Origin: Sphingobacteriales bacterium
GTDB taxonomy: Bacteria > Bacteroidota > Bacteroidia > Chitinophagales > Chitinophagaceae
Direction of reading: 5' to 3'
Assembly: GCA_947472965.1 (NCBI GenBank)
Contig: CANJEF010000077.1
Coordinates: 1 to 6,380, forward strand
DNA: 6,380 bases
Shown: piece after piece, positions 1 through 6,280 of the stretch
How the letters are laid out: each line of letters opens with the position of its first letter
Position numbering within the stretch: the first letter of the stretch is position 1
Notes under the pieces: generated by a model
Databases searched by the model: none
What the model was told of the DNA's origin: nothing
What the model saw: only the letters and a program-made list of their open reading frames with translations
Translations under genes and position numbers: made by a program

Positions 1-1
1 A

Positions 2-58
2 ACCAGCGATCAGGAAAAATTCAATGTTGATAATCATGGACAAGAAGTCCTAACTTAA
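2..58 (+). CDS. 3' end of an unidentified upstream gene (partial)
   Basis: An open frame enters from the left edge and ends at TAA (56-58), giving about 18 hydrophilic C-terminal residues that end in GQEVLT. Its stop lies 4 nt before the next start, matching the 5- and 9-nt gaps further along, which is why I prefer this frame. Frame 3 is also open, up to a TAA at 51-53, so the frame is not certain. Too little is visible to name the product. In related genomes a CPBP-family membrane protease often precedes DUF2007-cdsA, but nothing in these residues confirms that here. Confidence 0.45.
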   Translation, partial: TSDQEKFNVDNHGQEVLT

Positions 59-62
59 TCTG

Positions 63-269
63 ATGAAAGGGTATTTTAAATTGTGTGCGTTTCATGATGG
101 TATTAAGTCTGCCCTTGTAAAAGGAATCTTTGAAGAACATGATATCCCTGTTATCATTATCAACAAACAAGATTCAAACTATGTCTTTCTTGGTGAAAAT
201 GAGCTGTGGATACCGGAGGTGTTTAGGGAAGAAGCGATTGAATTATTTGGAAAAATCGAATTAAACTGA
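63..269 (+). CDS. DUF2007 domain protein (putative signal-transducing protein)
   Basis: This is a complete 68-aa protein that is a single DUF2007 domain. The family pattern is visible in order: a beta strand with an FHDGIKSALVKGIFEEHDIPV segment (short loop, helix, then the 'x-I-P-V' strand) at residues 10-30, a Y-V-F-L-G-E-N-E-L-W-I-P strand pair at 40-51, and a closing helix (EVFREEAIELFG, 52-63). Family members are small cytosolic proteins with a ferredoxin/GlnB-like fold; they are called signal-transducing by resemblance only, and the biochemical role is unknown. There is no signal peptide or membrane segment. It lies 4 nt after the preceding stop and 5 nt before cdsA, so it is probably co-transcribed and translationally coupled with cdsA. 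No Shine-Dalgarno is visible, as is usual in Bacteroidota. Family assignment is confident; function is not. Confidence 0.85.
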   Translation: MKGYFKLCAFHDGIKSALVKGIFEEHDIPVIIINKQDSNYVFLGENELWIPEVFREEAIELFGKIELN

Positions 270-274
270 ATCTG

Positions 275-1168
275 ATGGCATTGGATATTTCTGTTTTTAA
301 AACAAGGGCAATTACTGCAATCATATACGCAGCAGTCATGTTGGGGGGTATCTTATGGAATGAGTGGAGTTTTCTTGTCTTGTTTTCAATAGTACATGCA
401 GGTTGTTGGTATGAGTTTCACAAACTCTCTAAAATTATCGACCCAAGTTTTGGCTCTAAGGGTGAGTTAGATAACCTTGTTTTTCCATTGCTTGGGTGGG
501 GACTCATGCTGATGGCTACAATGGGTAAGTTGGAGTTATTGGGAATGCGTTTAGATATTCTAGGTCTTTGGATTGTAAGGGTCTGCCTATTTCTGCTGCC
601 TGCACAATTGTTATTTGACAAAAAATATTCATACACCCATTTTTTGCGTTCGTTCGTCGGATTTTTATACATCTCTCTTTCATTGTCTTTGTTGATCAGC
701 CTTCGCAGTGGATGGATTTGGGGCTTTAAATTTGAGGATAGTTCGATTACAAGTGTTATTGCAGGGTTTAGCGGTAAGTTGATTGTACTTGTATTTATTC
801 TCTCGATATGGATCAATGACACCATGGCTTATATTGTAGGTTCCCTTATTGGTAAAACACCGCTTATTTCTTGGTCGCCCAAAAAAACCTGGGAGGGTAC
901 AGTAGGGGGGATTATACTTAGCATTGGATTTGTGGCATTGCTTTCAAAATTTATTTGGGTATTTACAATTGAATTGTTGGTTGTTGTGGGAATTGCTGCA
1001 ATCACTGGAACGATTGGCGATTTGGTTGAAAGTAAATTGAAGCGTGTGGCGGGGGTGAAGGATAGTGGAAGTTTCATGCCAGGTCATGGGGGTTTTCTCG
1101 ATAGGTTTGATTCGATTCTTTTTGCAACTCCATTTATTTGGTTGGTTTGTTATTTATTATACAGATAA
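275..1168 (+). CDS. cdsA: Phosphatidate cytidylyltransferase (CDP-diacylglycerol synthase)
   Basis: CdsA is an integral inner-membrane enzyme that condenses phosphatidic acid with CTP to give CDP-diacylglycerol and pyrophosphate, the precursor of the main phospholipids. The 297-aa product has many hydrophobic segments (about residues 13-40, 68-82, 95-113, 127-142, 168-192, 211-230, 233-248 and 281-295). The family signature occupies residues 253-279: S253-K-L-K-R, K262-D, G270-H-G-G and D276-R-F-D279. It fits the classical CdsA pattern except for Met268 where Ile, Leu or Phe is usual. A second conserved block at 179-208 (WINDTMAY...SPKKTWEG) includes Asp182, and GD at 248-249 is also conserved. 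Length is normal for the family. The start at 275 sits 5 nt after the DUF2007 stop and leads directly into the first membrane segment. A polar loop at about residues 52-66 separates the first and second hydrophobic regions. The assignment is secure. Confidence 0.97.
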   Translation: MALDISVFKTRAITAIIYAAVMLGGILWNEWSFLVLFSIVHAGCWYEFHKLSKIIDPSFGSKGELDNLVFPLLGWGLMLMATMGKLELLGMRLDILGLWIVRVCLFLLPAQLLFDKKYSYTHFLRSFVGFLYISLSLSLLISLRSGWIWGFKFEDSSITSVIAGFSGKLIVLVFILSIWINDTMAYIVGSLIGKTPLISWSPKKTWEGTVGGIILSIGFVALLSKFIWVFTIELLVVVGIAAITGTIGDLVESKLKRVAGVKDSGSFMPGHGGFLDRFDSILFATPFIWLVCYLLYR

Positions 1169-1177
1169 ACTATTGCC

Positions 1178-2494
1178 ATGGCTTTATTAATTGTAGCATC
1201 TGCAATTTTATTTTTAGTGTTGCTCATTTCCCTATTTAAGTGCAATCCTTTCATCGCATTTATTATTGTATCTGTGCTTGCCGCATTTTTTTTAGGCATT
1301 CCCCTTGCAAAGATTCCAACTACAATTCAAAAAGGAATTGGTGATACCATTGGTCCTCTTCTGTTAGTTATCATGTGTGGGGCAATGATTGGCAAGCTTT
1401 TTGCTGAATCAGGTGCTGCCCAACGAATAAGCTTGGTCATGTTGGATTTCTTCGGAGTGAAATATATTACCTGGGCATTGATGCTTACCGGTTTTTTACT
1501 TGGCATACCTCTTTTTTATAATGTGGGTTTTGTAATGATGGTGCCGTTGATTTTTTCCATTGTTTACCAGGTGAAGCTGCCTGCGTTATATGTTGCAGTG
1601 CCAATGCTCGCTGCATTGTCTGTAACACATGGATTCCTGCCGCCACATCCTTCGCCAGCAGCATTGGTTAACCAGCTCAACGCCAACATGGGGAAAACAT
1701 TGCTTTATGGTATTGCTGTAGCTATTCCTGCCATCATTTTGGCTGGACCATTGTTTGCAACGCAATTGAAAAAGATTGATGCCAAACCGCTCTCCACTTT
1801 TGTACCTGTTCAAATGAACAAAAGTGATATGCCTGCATTTTCAATTAGTATTATAACCGCTTTAATGCCTGTATTTATTTTATTGCTAACATCAATTATA
1901 CCCTTGGTTATTGAAGTGCCCGCATCATTAAAAGCGTTTTTCCAATTCATTTCTGATCCTTCAATGTTGATGTTTGTCTCTATGCTTTTTGCTACCTGGT
2001 CGGTTGGATTGAATGCCGGTATTTCATTCCAAAAGATCATGTCAATCTATGGAGAATCATTGAAAGACATGCTTGTTATTCTGATGATCATTGCTGGTGC
2101 TGGAGCACTTAAATATGTATTTGCAGAAAGTGGTATCAGTAATGAGCTTGCTGCCAGGTTTAATGATATGGCGTTGCCTCCACTTTTCCTAGGTTGGTTG
2201 ATGGCTGCAGTTATCAGGGTTGCAATGGGGTCCGCTACGGTAGCGGGATTAACATCAGGAGGTATTCTTGCACCATTGGTTTTGGCTACAGGCACTGACC
2301 CTAATTTAATGGTATTGTCGATTGGTGCAGGAAGCCTTTTCTTCTCCCATGTAAATGATTCAGGGTTTTGGATGTTCAAGGAATATTTTAACTTGAGTAT
2401 CGCAGATACGATTCGCTCCTGGAGTATAATGGAATCAATTGTATCGGTTGTAGGCCTTGTGGGTGTGATGATCTTGAATATGCTATTGCATTAA
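1178..2494 (+). CDS. GntP-family permease (gluconate:H+ symporter-like)
   Basis: The protein is a 438-aa, highly hydrophobic inner-membrane transporter of the GntP family, which in characterised members takes up gluconate or related sugar acids with protons. Conserved blocks appear in order: FAESGAAQRI (75-84), GFLLGIPLFYNVGFVM (105-120), HGFLPPHPSP (151-160), VIRVAMGSATVAG (345-357) and GAGSLFFSHVNDSGFWMFKEYF (383-404). FAESG recurs at 75-79 and 315-319, consistent with the two related halves of this superfamily. Length matches GntT/GntP. Sequence alone does not distinguish gluconate from idonate, fructuronate, glycerate or other sugar acids, so I give no symbol. The start lies 9 nt after the cdsA stop, suggesting a shared transcript. 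No gluconate kinase or sugar-acid dehydrogenase is in the window. The last codons form the 5' arm of its own terminator (2473-2527). Confidence 0.94.
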   Translation: MALLIVASAILFLVLLISLFKCNPFIAFIIVSVLAAFFLGIPLAKIPTTIQKGIGDTIGPLLLVIMCGAMIGKLFAESGAAQRISLVMLDFFGVKYITWALMLTGFLLGIPLFYNVGFVMMVPLIFSIVYQVKLPALYVAVPMLAALSVTHGFLPPHPSPAALVNQLNANMGKTLLYGIAVAIPAIILAGPLFATQLKKIDAKPLSTFVPVQMNKSDMPAFSISIITALMPVFILLLTSIIPLVIEVPASLKAFFQFISDPSMLMFVSMLFATWSVGLNAGISFQKIMSIYGESLKDMLVILMIIAGAGALKYVFAESGISNELAARFNDMALPPLFLGWLMAAVIRVAMGSATVAGLTSGGILAPLVLATGTDPNLMVLSIGAGSLFFSHVNDSGFWMFKEYFNLSIADTIRSWSIMESIVSVVGLVGVMILNMLLH

Positions 2495-2527
2495 TCACTT
2501 ATTAGCATATTCAAGTTTCATTTTTTT
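2473..2527 (+). terminator. Rho-independent terminator of the cdsA-permease run, overlapping the stop codon
   Basis: CTTGAATATGCTA (2473-2485) and TAGCATATTCAAG (2503-2515) form a perfect 13-bp inverted repeat with a 17-nt loop. A T-rich tract, TTTCATTTTTTT, follows at 2516-2527. The 5' arm lies in the last permease codons and the TAA stop (2492-2494) lies in the loop. Stem GC is low (4 of 13 pairs) but its length compensates. The T-tract is only on the plus-strand side, so it should act on the permease transcript. Inferred from sequence. Confidence 0.75.
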
Positions 2528-2539
2528 ACAATAATTCTA

Positions 2540-2557
2540 ATTGCTGTTTTTAGCAAT
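2540..2557 (-). terminator. Weak hairpin, possible ricT terminator
   Basis: ATTGCT and AGCAAT form a 6-bp stem with a 6-nt loop, about 40 nt past the ricT stop in its direction of transcription. On the minus strand it is followed by an AT-rich stretch without a clean T-run, so it is a poor intrinsic terminator. It is the best candidate I see between the convergent genes on that strand. Confidence 0.25.
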
Positions 2558-2595
2558 CGATTTTATTGAGGTTTCCAATTAGTAACTATCTACTA

Positions 2596-3909
2596 TTAAT
2601 TGGTTGGGTTAGTGTCCTTGTTTTCCTTGATTGGACGAATTGGTTGTCTGGGTTGTTTTGGTTGTTCAGGTTTTTTTGCAGTGGAACTTGAAATGGATAT
2701 ATTCTTTTTGGGAGCCTCAGTTCTTTTTTCCCTTTGAGGCTCTGGTCCTCTTGGTTTTAGTCCGCTGCTTGGTTTGCTTCTTTGTCCTTCTTTATGTTTT
2801 TTCTTTTGGGCATTTCTATCCAATGTCTTCAAGCTGATTTGTCCAACCACATCAACAAATTGAGGTTCTACTTCTTTTCCTTTTGCGGTAGATCCAATTT
2901 CAACAGTTTCAAGTTCCTCCGGTCTGATGCCTTTTTCATTAAGCGCCTTAATCTTCTTTACTGTTTCGATGTTTAGCGGGTAGTGTTTGTTGCTATCTGG
3001 TAGGGTATACCACATGATATTTTTGAAGATATCTTTTTTAATGAGCTGCGCATTGCCTTTGGCAGTTTGCAAAACATCCACATGGTCAGGAAAATGTTGG
3101 AGTGCATCAAGGTAGGTATCTAGCTCGTAATTAAGACAACATTTAAGACGCCCACACTGTCCACTCAGTTTCGTTTGGTTAATGCTAAGATTTTGGTATC
3201 TCGCCAAAGCTGTTGTTACGCTTTTGAATTCATTGAGCCAGCTGCTGCAACAAAGCTCCCTACCACAACTGCCTATACCGCCAACTTTTGCAGATTCTTG
3301 TCGGGCACCAATTTGTTTCATCTCAACTTTTACCCTGAATTCAGAAGCATAAATCTTGATAAGTTCCCTGAAGTCAACACGGTCATCCGCTGTATAAAAA
3401 AAAGTTGCTTTTCTGCCATCGGCTTGAATTTCAACCTCACACACTTTCATGTTGAGCTTCAATTGTTTTGCAATGGCCCTTGATCTTGCCAACGCTTCTT
3501 TTTCACGGTCCTTGTTCTCATTCCACTTTTGAATATCAACTTCTGAAGCCCTTCTGAGGATTTTCTTCATTTCAGCATTGTCCTCTGTAAGTCTTTTTTT
3601 CTTCAACTGAAGCCGGACGAGCTCTCCGCTTAAGCTTACTGATCCTACATCATATCCGCCGGATCCTTCAACACTTACCAGTTCTCCTTTTGAGAAATGA
3701 TGTAAGGTGGTATTTTTAAAGTAATCTTTTCTGCTTCCATTGTTAAAGCTGATTTCAACAACCCTACAGGAAGAGTTTGGATCGGCGAAGGGTAGGTTGG
3801 CCAACCAATCATGTACATTTAATCTGTTGCAACCACCAGTGCTGCATCCGCCATTGCTGTTGCAACCGCTGGGTTTTCCGTCTTTCGTTCCGCAAGAGCT
3901 ACATCCCAT
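2596..3909 (-). CDS. ricT: PSP1-domain regulatory iron-sulfur protein RicT (YaaT-like)
   Basis: The 437-aa cytosolic protein is the Bacteroidota version of RicT/YaaT. The PSP1 core spans roughly residues 95-260 and includes the helical KKKRLTEDNAEMKKILRRA region and the FFYTADDRVDFRELIK segment (170-185). It has two matching cysteine motifs, C215-x4-C220-C221 and C252-x4-C257-C258. In Bacillus subtilis, RicT joins RicA and RicF in a complex that binds two [4Fe-4S] clusters and influences RNase Y-dependent mRNA processing and development; the paired motifs fit cluster ligation. Beyond the core is a Cys/Gly-rich N-terminus (C3, C6, C16, C22, C27) and a Lys/Pro-rich, probably disordered tail from about residue 365. 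The usual Bacteroidota start, MGCSSCG, supports the chosen ATG. holB lies upstream on the same strand, as in Firmicutes. gldH, which follows this gene in many flavobacteria, is absent here. RicA and RicF are not in the window, so the role in this organism is inferred. Confidence 0.93.
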   Translation of the reverse strand: MGCSSCGTKDGKPSGCNSNGGCSTGGCNRLNVHDWLANLPFADPNSSCRVVEISFNNGSRKDYFKNTTLHHFSKGELVSVEGSGGYDVGSVSLSGELVRLQLKKKRLTEDNAEMKKILRRASEVDIQKWNENKDREKEALARSRAIAKQLKLNMKVCEVEIQADGRKATFFYTADDRVDFRELIKIYASEFRVKVEMKQIGARQESAKVGGIGSCGRELCCSSWLNEFKSVTTALARYQNLSINQTKLSGQCGRLKCCLNYELDTYLDALQHFPDHVDVLQTAKGNAQLIKKDIFKNIMWYTLPDSNKHYPLNIETVKKIKALNEKGIRPEELETVEIGSTAKGKEVEPQFVDVVGQISLKTLDRNAQKKKHKEGQRSKPSSGLKPRGPEPQREKRTEAPKKNISISSSTAKKPEQPKQPRQPIRPIKENKDTNPTN

Positions 3910-3923
3910 GATAATATTTTTAT

Positions 3924-3942
3924 TGGAGAACGGTGTTCTCCA
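3924..3942. promoter_or_regulatory. Palindrome in the ricT leader (possible operator or 5'-UTR hairpin)
   Basis: TGGAGAAC and GTTCTCCA form a perfect 8-bp dyad around a 3-nt spacer. Its near edge is 14 nt from the ricT start codon on the minus strand. No T-run follows on either strand, so it is unlikely to be a terminator. A repressor or activator site, or an RNA stem near the ribosome landing zone, would both fit. The half-site resembles GAAC/GTTC operators, but no regulator can be named. Confidence 0.4.
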
Positions 3943-4105
3943 TATTGATAAAATTTAAAGAAGGGAAAGTGGGTAGAGGGGCGTTGTAAGAAGCAATCAG
4001 TATCCTTTTTAACATCAAGAACCACGCAAAACACATATATAAAGACCAAGGGAAGCTATTTCTTGCTACAACAAACCGTCCAGCCATCAATTCCACATCA
4101 CATTT

Positions 4106-5296
4106 CTAATTAATCAAAATTACTGATTTATCCTTTATGATATGATAAATTTTGAGTGACAGGGCCATGAACAGCATTTTCGGATTTGCATTGCGCTCTA
4201 TATAGTAGCACGCGCTATCCAGTTCCTTTACAATTGCCTCGAGTTGTTCCGGGGCGGCAAATTTATTGAGCCTTTGGGCGAAATCCACCTCTTCTTCATT
4301 GGCTCCCTGAGAAGTTCCCATGATTCTTTCATGCAAGGCAGTTCCAAGCATATGGATGAAATAGCTGATGAATTGCTTTTGTTTCTCCCTTCCAAACTTA
4401 CTTACGTCATCAACCCATTTTACCTGTGCAGCCGGTCCATTTTTAAGAATCGCATTAAGCCATTCTCTCAGTAATTCATTCCAGTTTTCATCACCTTGGT
4501 TAAGCAGTTGAAATGCTTCACGCAAATTCCCTTGAGATAGGGATGATATGGAAGCAGCTTTCGTAGAGCTAAGTCCTTGTTTGTTTTTGAGCCATTCCTC
4601 CACATCCACATTTTCAAGTCTGTTTATTTTGATGAGTTGCGTTCTTGAAAGGATGGTGGAAATGATTCTCGACTCATCTTCCGCAACGAAAATAAATAAC
4701 GTGTTGGGCGGGGGTTCTTCAATCATCTTGAGCAGCTTGTTTCCTTCATTGCCCATGTATTCAGGCATCCATTGAATAAGGATCTTATATCCGCTTTCGA
4801 AACTTTTCAAGTGTAATTTCCTCAGAATGTCTTCACACTCATAGGTTGTTATGTTGCCTTGTTTATTTTCATTACTCAGGCTTTGTATCCAATCGTATGA
4901 ATTCCCAAAGGGGGTTTGCTTGAGAAAGTTTCTCCATTCAACGATGAAGTCGCTGCTTTTGGCTTTTTCAACTGTGCTGATTGTAGGAAAAGAATAGTGA
5001 ATGTCTGGGTGTATATGTTCAGCGGCTTTTTTACAAGATGGACAGCTTCCGCATGAATCACTTAAAAACACTTTTGGCAGTGTATCGTCTTCACCAAAAA
5101 GGGATGATTCTTTATTTGGATCCGACGGTTTGTTTCTTTCACACACCACATACTGTGCCAGTGCAATTGCTAACTCCAGGGAGCCACTGCCTTCCTTTCC
5201 CAGAAAAAGCAATGCATGACTTAGCCTGTTTTGTGAAACCAGGTTAATCAGTTTTTCCTTTGTTGATTTTTGGCCTATGATTGATGCGAATTGCAT
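4106..5296 (-). CDS. holB: DNA polymerase III delta prime subunit
   Basis: Delta prime is the stator of the clamp loader that places the beta clamp on primed DNA; it acts with delta and tau/gamma in the cytosol. The 396-aa protein has the RuvB/AAA+ layout. An N-terminal IIGQKSTKEKLINLV and RLSHALLFLGKEGSG segment carries a degenerate P-loop (G33-K-E-G-S-G-S39) that lacks the catalytic Lys, as is normal for this non-ATPase subunit. The zinc module is C52...C82-x2-C85-x2-C88, followed by HPDIH. EEPPPNT sits at 193-199. S217-R218-T219-Q stands where SRC is typical, so the Arg that acts on the neighbouring subunit is kept and the Cys is replaced. The C-terminal helical collar region follows. The first zinc ligand is 30 residues from the second, much more than in E. 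coli. ATG at 5294-5296 leads straight into the conserved FASIIGQ start. It reads toward ricT with a 196-nt gap, and the peroxidase terminator lies just upstream. Confidence 0.94.
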   Translation of the reverse strand: MQFASIIGQKSTKEKLINLVSQNRLSHALLFLGKEGSGSLELAIALAQYVVCERNKPSDPNKESSLFGEDDTLPKVFLSDSCGSCPSCKKAAEHIHPDIHYSFPTISTVEKAKSSDFIVEWRNFLKQTPFGNSYDWIQSLSNENKQGNITTYECEDILRKLHLKSFESGYKILIQWMPEYMGNEGNKLLKMIEEPPPNTLFIFVAEDESRIISTILSRTQLIKINRLENVDVEEWLKNKQGLSSTKAASISSLSQGNLREAFQLLNQGDENWNELLREWLNAILKNGPAAQVKWVDDVSKFGREKQKQFISYFIHMLGTALHERIMGTSQGANEEEVDFAQRLNKFAAPEQLEAIVKELDSACYYIERNANPKMLFMALSLKIYHIIKDKSVILIN

Positions 5297-5351
5297 GGGG
5301 CTAAGGTACTATTTGAATGGGATATACTGCAAACAAGCAGTGTAGTTACAA

Positions 5352-5380
5352 AAAAGGGACAAACTAAGTTTGCCCCTTTT
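5352..5380 (-). terminator. Strong rho-independent terminator after the peroxidase gene
   Basis: Two 13-nt arms (5352-5364 and 5368-5380) pair around a 3-nt loop. The one non-Watson-Crick position becomes a G-U pair in minus-strand RNA, so the stem is continuous there. Including the end of the 3' arm, the minus strand shows a six-T run (plus 5350-5355). It lies about 22 nt after the peroxidase stop. On the plus strand the same position is an A-C mismatch and the T-run is shorter, so minus is the favoured direction. It should insulate holB from the peroxidase transcript. Confidence 0.8.
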
Positions 5381-5402
5381 AACAATAGTGTTAGTTGAGT
5401 TC

Positions 5403-5921
5403 TTATTTTAGATATGCACCAATCTCTTCTCCAAGTGGATCTACCTTGCTTGGAAATACGGCTAGTAGTTTACCTTTTTCGTCAAGCAGAAACTTCGTGA
5501 AGTTCCATTTGATTTCAGCGTCTAAAACTCCATTTTCTGATTTTGAAGTAAGCCATTTGAAAAGGGGATGAGTGTCATCACCTTTCACAGATACTTTTTC
5601 TGCCATTGGGAAAGTTACTCCGTAGTTCTTTTTGCAGAATGCATTGATTTCCTCATTGGAGCCTGGTTCTTGTCCACCAAAATTATTGGCAGGAAACCCT
5701 ATAATTACGAGTTTGTCTTTTTGTTTCTCGTATAGTTTTTCAAGTGCATCGTATTGTGGGGTATATCCGCATTTGGAGGCAGTGTTAACTACAAGTATTT
5801 TCTTTCCTTTGAATTTGGAGAAATCGATCGTTCCGCCATCAATCGATTCAACTTTGAATCCATGAATGGTACCCGATCCAAGTGCAAAAATTGAAAAAGC
5901 GAAAAGTAATAATTTGGTCAT
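5403..5921 (-). CDS. Glutathione peroxidase family protein (Cys-type, exported)
   Basis: A thioredoxin-fold peroxidase that reduces hydrogen or lipid hydroperoxides. The 172-aa protein has the full family pattern: VVNTASKCGYTPQY with peroxidatic Cys51 (Cys, not Sec), GFPANNFGGQEPG with Gln84, FPM at 104-106, and KWNFTKFL with Trp139 and Asn140, completing the Cys-Gln-Trp-Asn tetrad. Cys96 in INAFCKKNYGVTFPM is placed like the resolving cysteine of thioredoxin-dependent members such as E. coli BtuE, so thioredoxin is a more likely reductant than glutathione. Residues 1-17 (one Lys, then LLLFAFSIFALGSG) look like a Sec signal peptide without a lipobox, suggesting a periplasmic enzyme; cleavage near residues 14-17 is a guess. 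Without that leader the length is about 155 aa, normal for the family. It stands alone between the repeat region upstream and its own terminator downstream. I saw no convincing promoter. Confidence 0.95.
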   Translation of the reverse strand: MTKLLLFAFSIFALGSGTIHGFKVESIDGGTIDFSKFKGKKILVVNTASKCGYTPQYDALEKLYEKQKDKLVIIGFPANNFGGQEPGSNEEINAFCKKNYGVTFPMAEKVSVKGDDTHPLFKWLTSKSENGVLDAEIKWNFTKFLLDEKGKLLAVFPSKVDPLGEEIGAYLK

Positions 5922-6064
5922 GGCTTTAATATTTTATACACAATATAACAATTACCCTTGAGCTTTGTTCACTGTGTGATTCCATTTATTAAACCTTGTA
6001 TATCAAATCTCAGTTAACGTTTTATTAGTATTCAGGGTATTGTGCAATTAAGTTAAAAAAAGAC
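5922..6064. other. AT-rich leader region of the peroxidase gene, no gene seen
   Basis: I find no credible coding frame, RNA gene or strong dyad here. It must hold the peroxidase promoter unless transcription starts farther out, but no segment matches the Bacteroidota TTTG/TAnnTTTG pattern well; a TATATTG near the start codon lacks an upstream partner. The stretch ends in an A-run just before the palindromic element. The last bases of the window (6336-6380), on the far side of the element, are likewise AT-rich and featureless. Confidence 0.5.
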
Positions 6065-6079
6065 TCCCCTCCTGGATAG
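6065..6079 (+). repeat. Left terminal inverted repeat of the element
   Basis: Fifteen bases that are the exact reverse complement of 6321-6335. It is preceded by an A-run and AGAC. Confidence 0.8.
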
Positions 6080-6125
6080 GTGGGGTGGCAGGCTGGAGCG
6101 TAGCGACGGACTGCCGGGGTGGTTG

Positions 6126-6150
6126 TTAGGGTTTAGGATTTAGAGTTTAG
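6126..6150 (+). repeat. Heptamer tract TTAGRRT, left arm
   Basis: Three tandem 7-bp units (TTAGGGT, TTAGGAT, TTAGAGT) and a partial fourth (TTAG). The inverted counterpart at 6211-6224 has two exact TTAGAGT units on the minus strand. The unequal unit number suggests slippage or independent drift of the two arms. Confidence 0.7.
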
Positions 6151-6180
6151 AAATAATCCCCTTGAATCTAAAAACCAAGA

Positions 6181-6196
6181 GATGTTTAGATGTTTA
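6181..6196 (+). repeat. Octamer direct repeat GATGTTTA x2
   Basis: Two exact tandem copies in the central spacer of the palindromic element, sharing the TTTAGA core with the nearby heptamers. Possibly another product of slippage. Confidence 0.6.
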
Positions 6197-6210
6197 GAAA
6201 TCATCAGTAA

Positions 6211-6224
6211 ACTCTAAACTCTAA
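6211..6224 (-). repeat. Heptamer tract TTAGAGT x2, right arm
   Basis: Two exact tandem units on the minus strand, flanked by a partial unit (TAA at 6208-6210). They mirror the left-arm tract at 6126-6150 and can pair with it. Confidence 0.65.
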
Positions 6225-6280
6225 CCACCACCCTGTCACCGATGTCTGATCGCTTCGCTCTCCTCTTCGGTGCCACCCCT

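Noticed and set aside
418..825. Long antisense frames over cdsA, the permease, ricT and holB
   Set aside because: They lie opposite genes with strong family signatures and show no domain or sensible composition of their own.
2575..2603. Dyad CCAATTAGTA ... TACTATTAATTGG across the ricT stop
   Set aside because: About ten pairs with one G-T position and no T-run on either side; in minus-strand RNA that position is an A-C mismatch. It is AT-rich and may be chance.
3925..3941. Possible LexA-type SOS box (GAAC...GTTC)
   Set aside because: The Gram-positive box has a 4-nt spacer and CG flanks; here the spacer is 3 nt, and ricT is not a known SOS target.
3819..4049. A 76-codon minus-strand frame covering the ricT leader and the first part of ricT
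   Set aside because: It overlaps ricT in another frame, has no recognisable domain and runs through the palindrome; RicT's own start is well supported by its family-typical MGCSSCG beginning.
4106..4150. Terminator between holB and ricT
   Set aside because: No stable stem with a T-run was found in or near 3943-4105, so read-through from holB into ricT remains possible.
5297..5351. holB promoter with TTTG about 18 nt before a TA
   Set aside because: The -7 part matches TAnnTTTG only in the TA, so it is too weak to list, although a promoter is expected here because of the terminator upstream.
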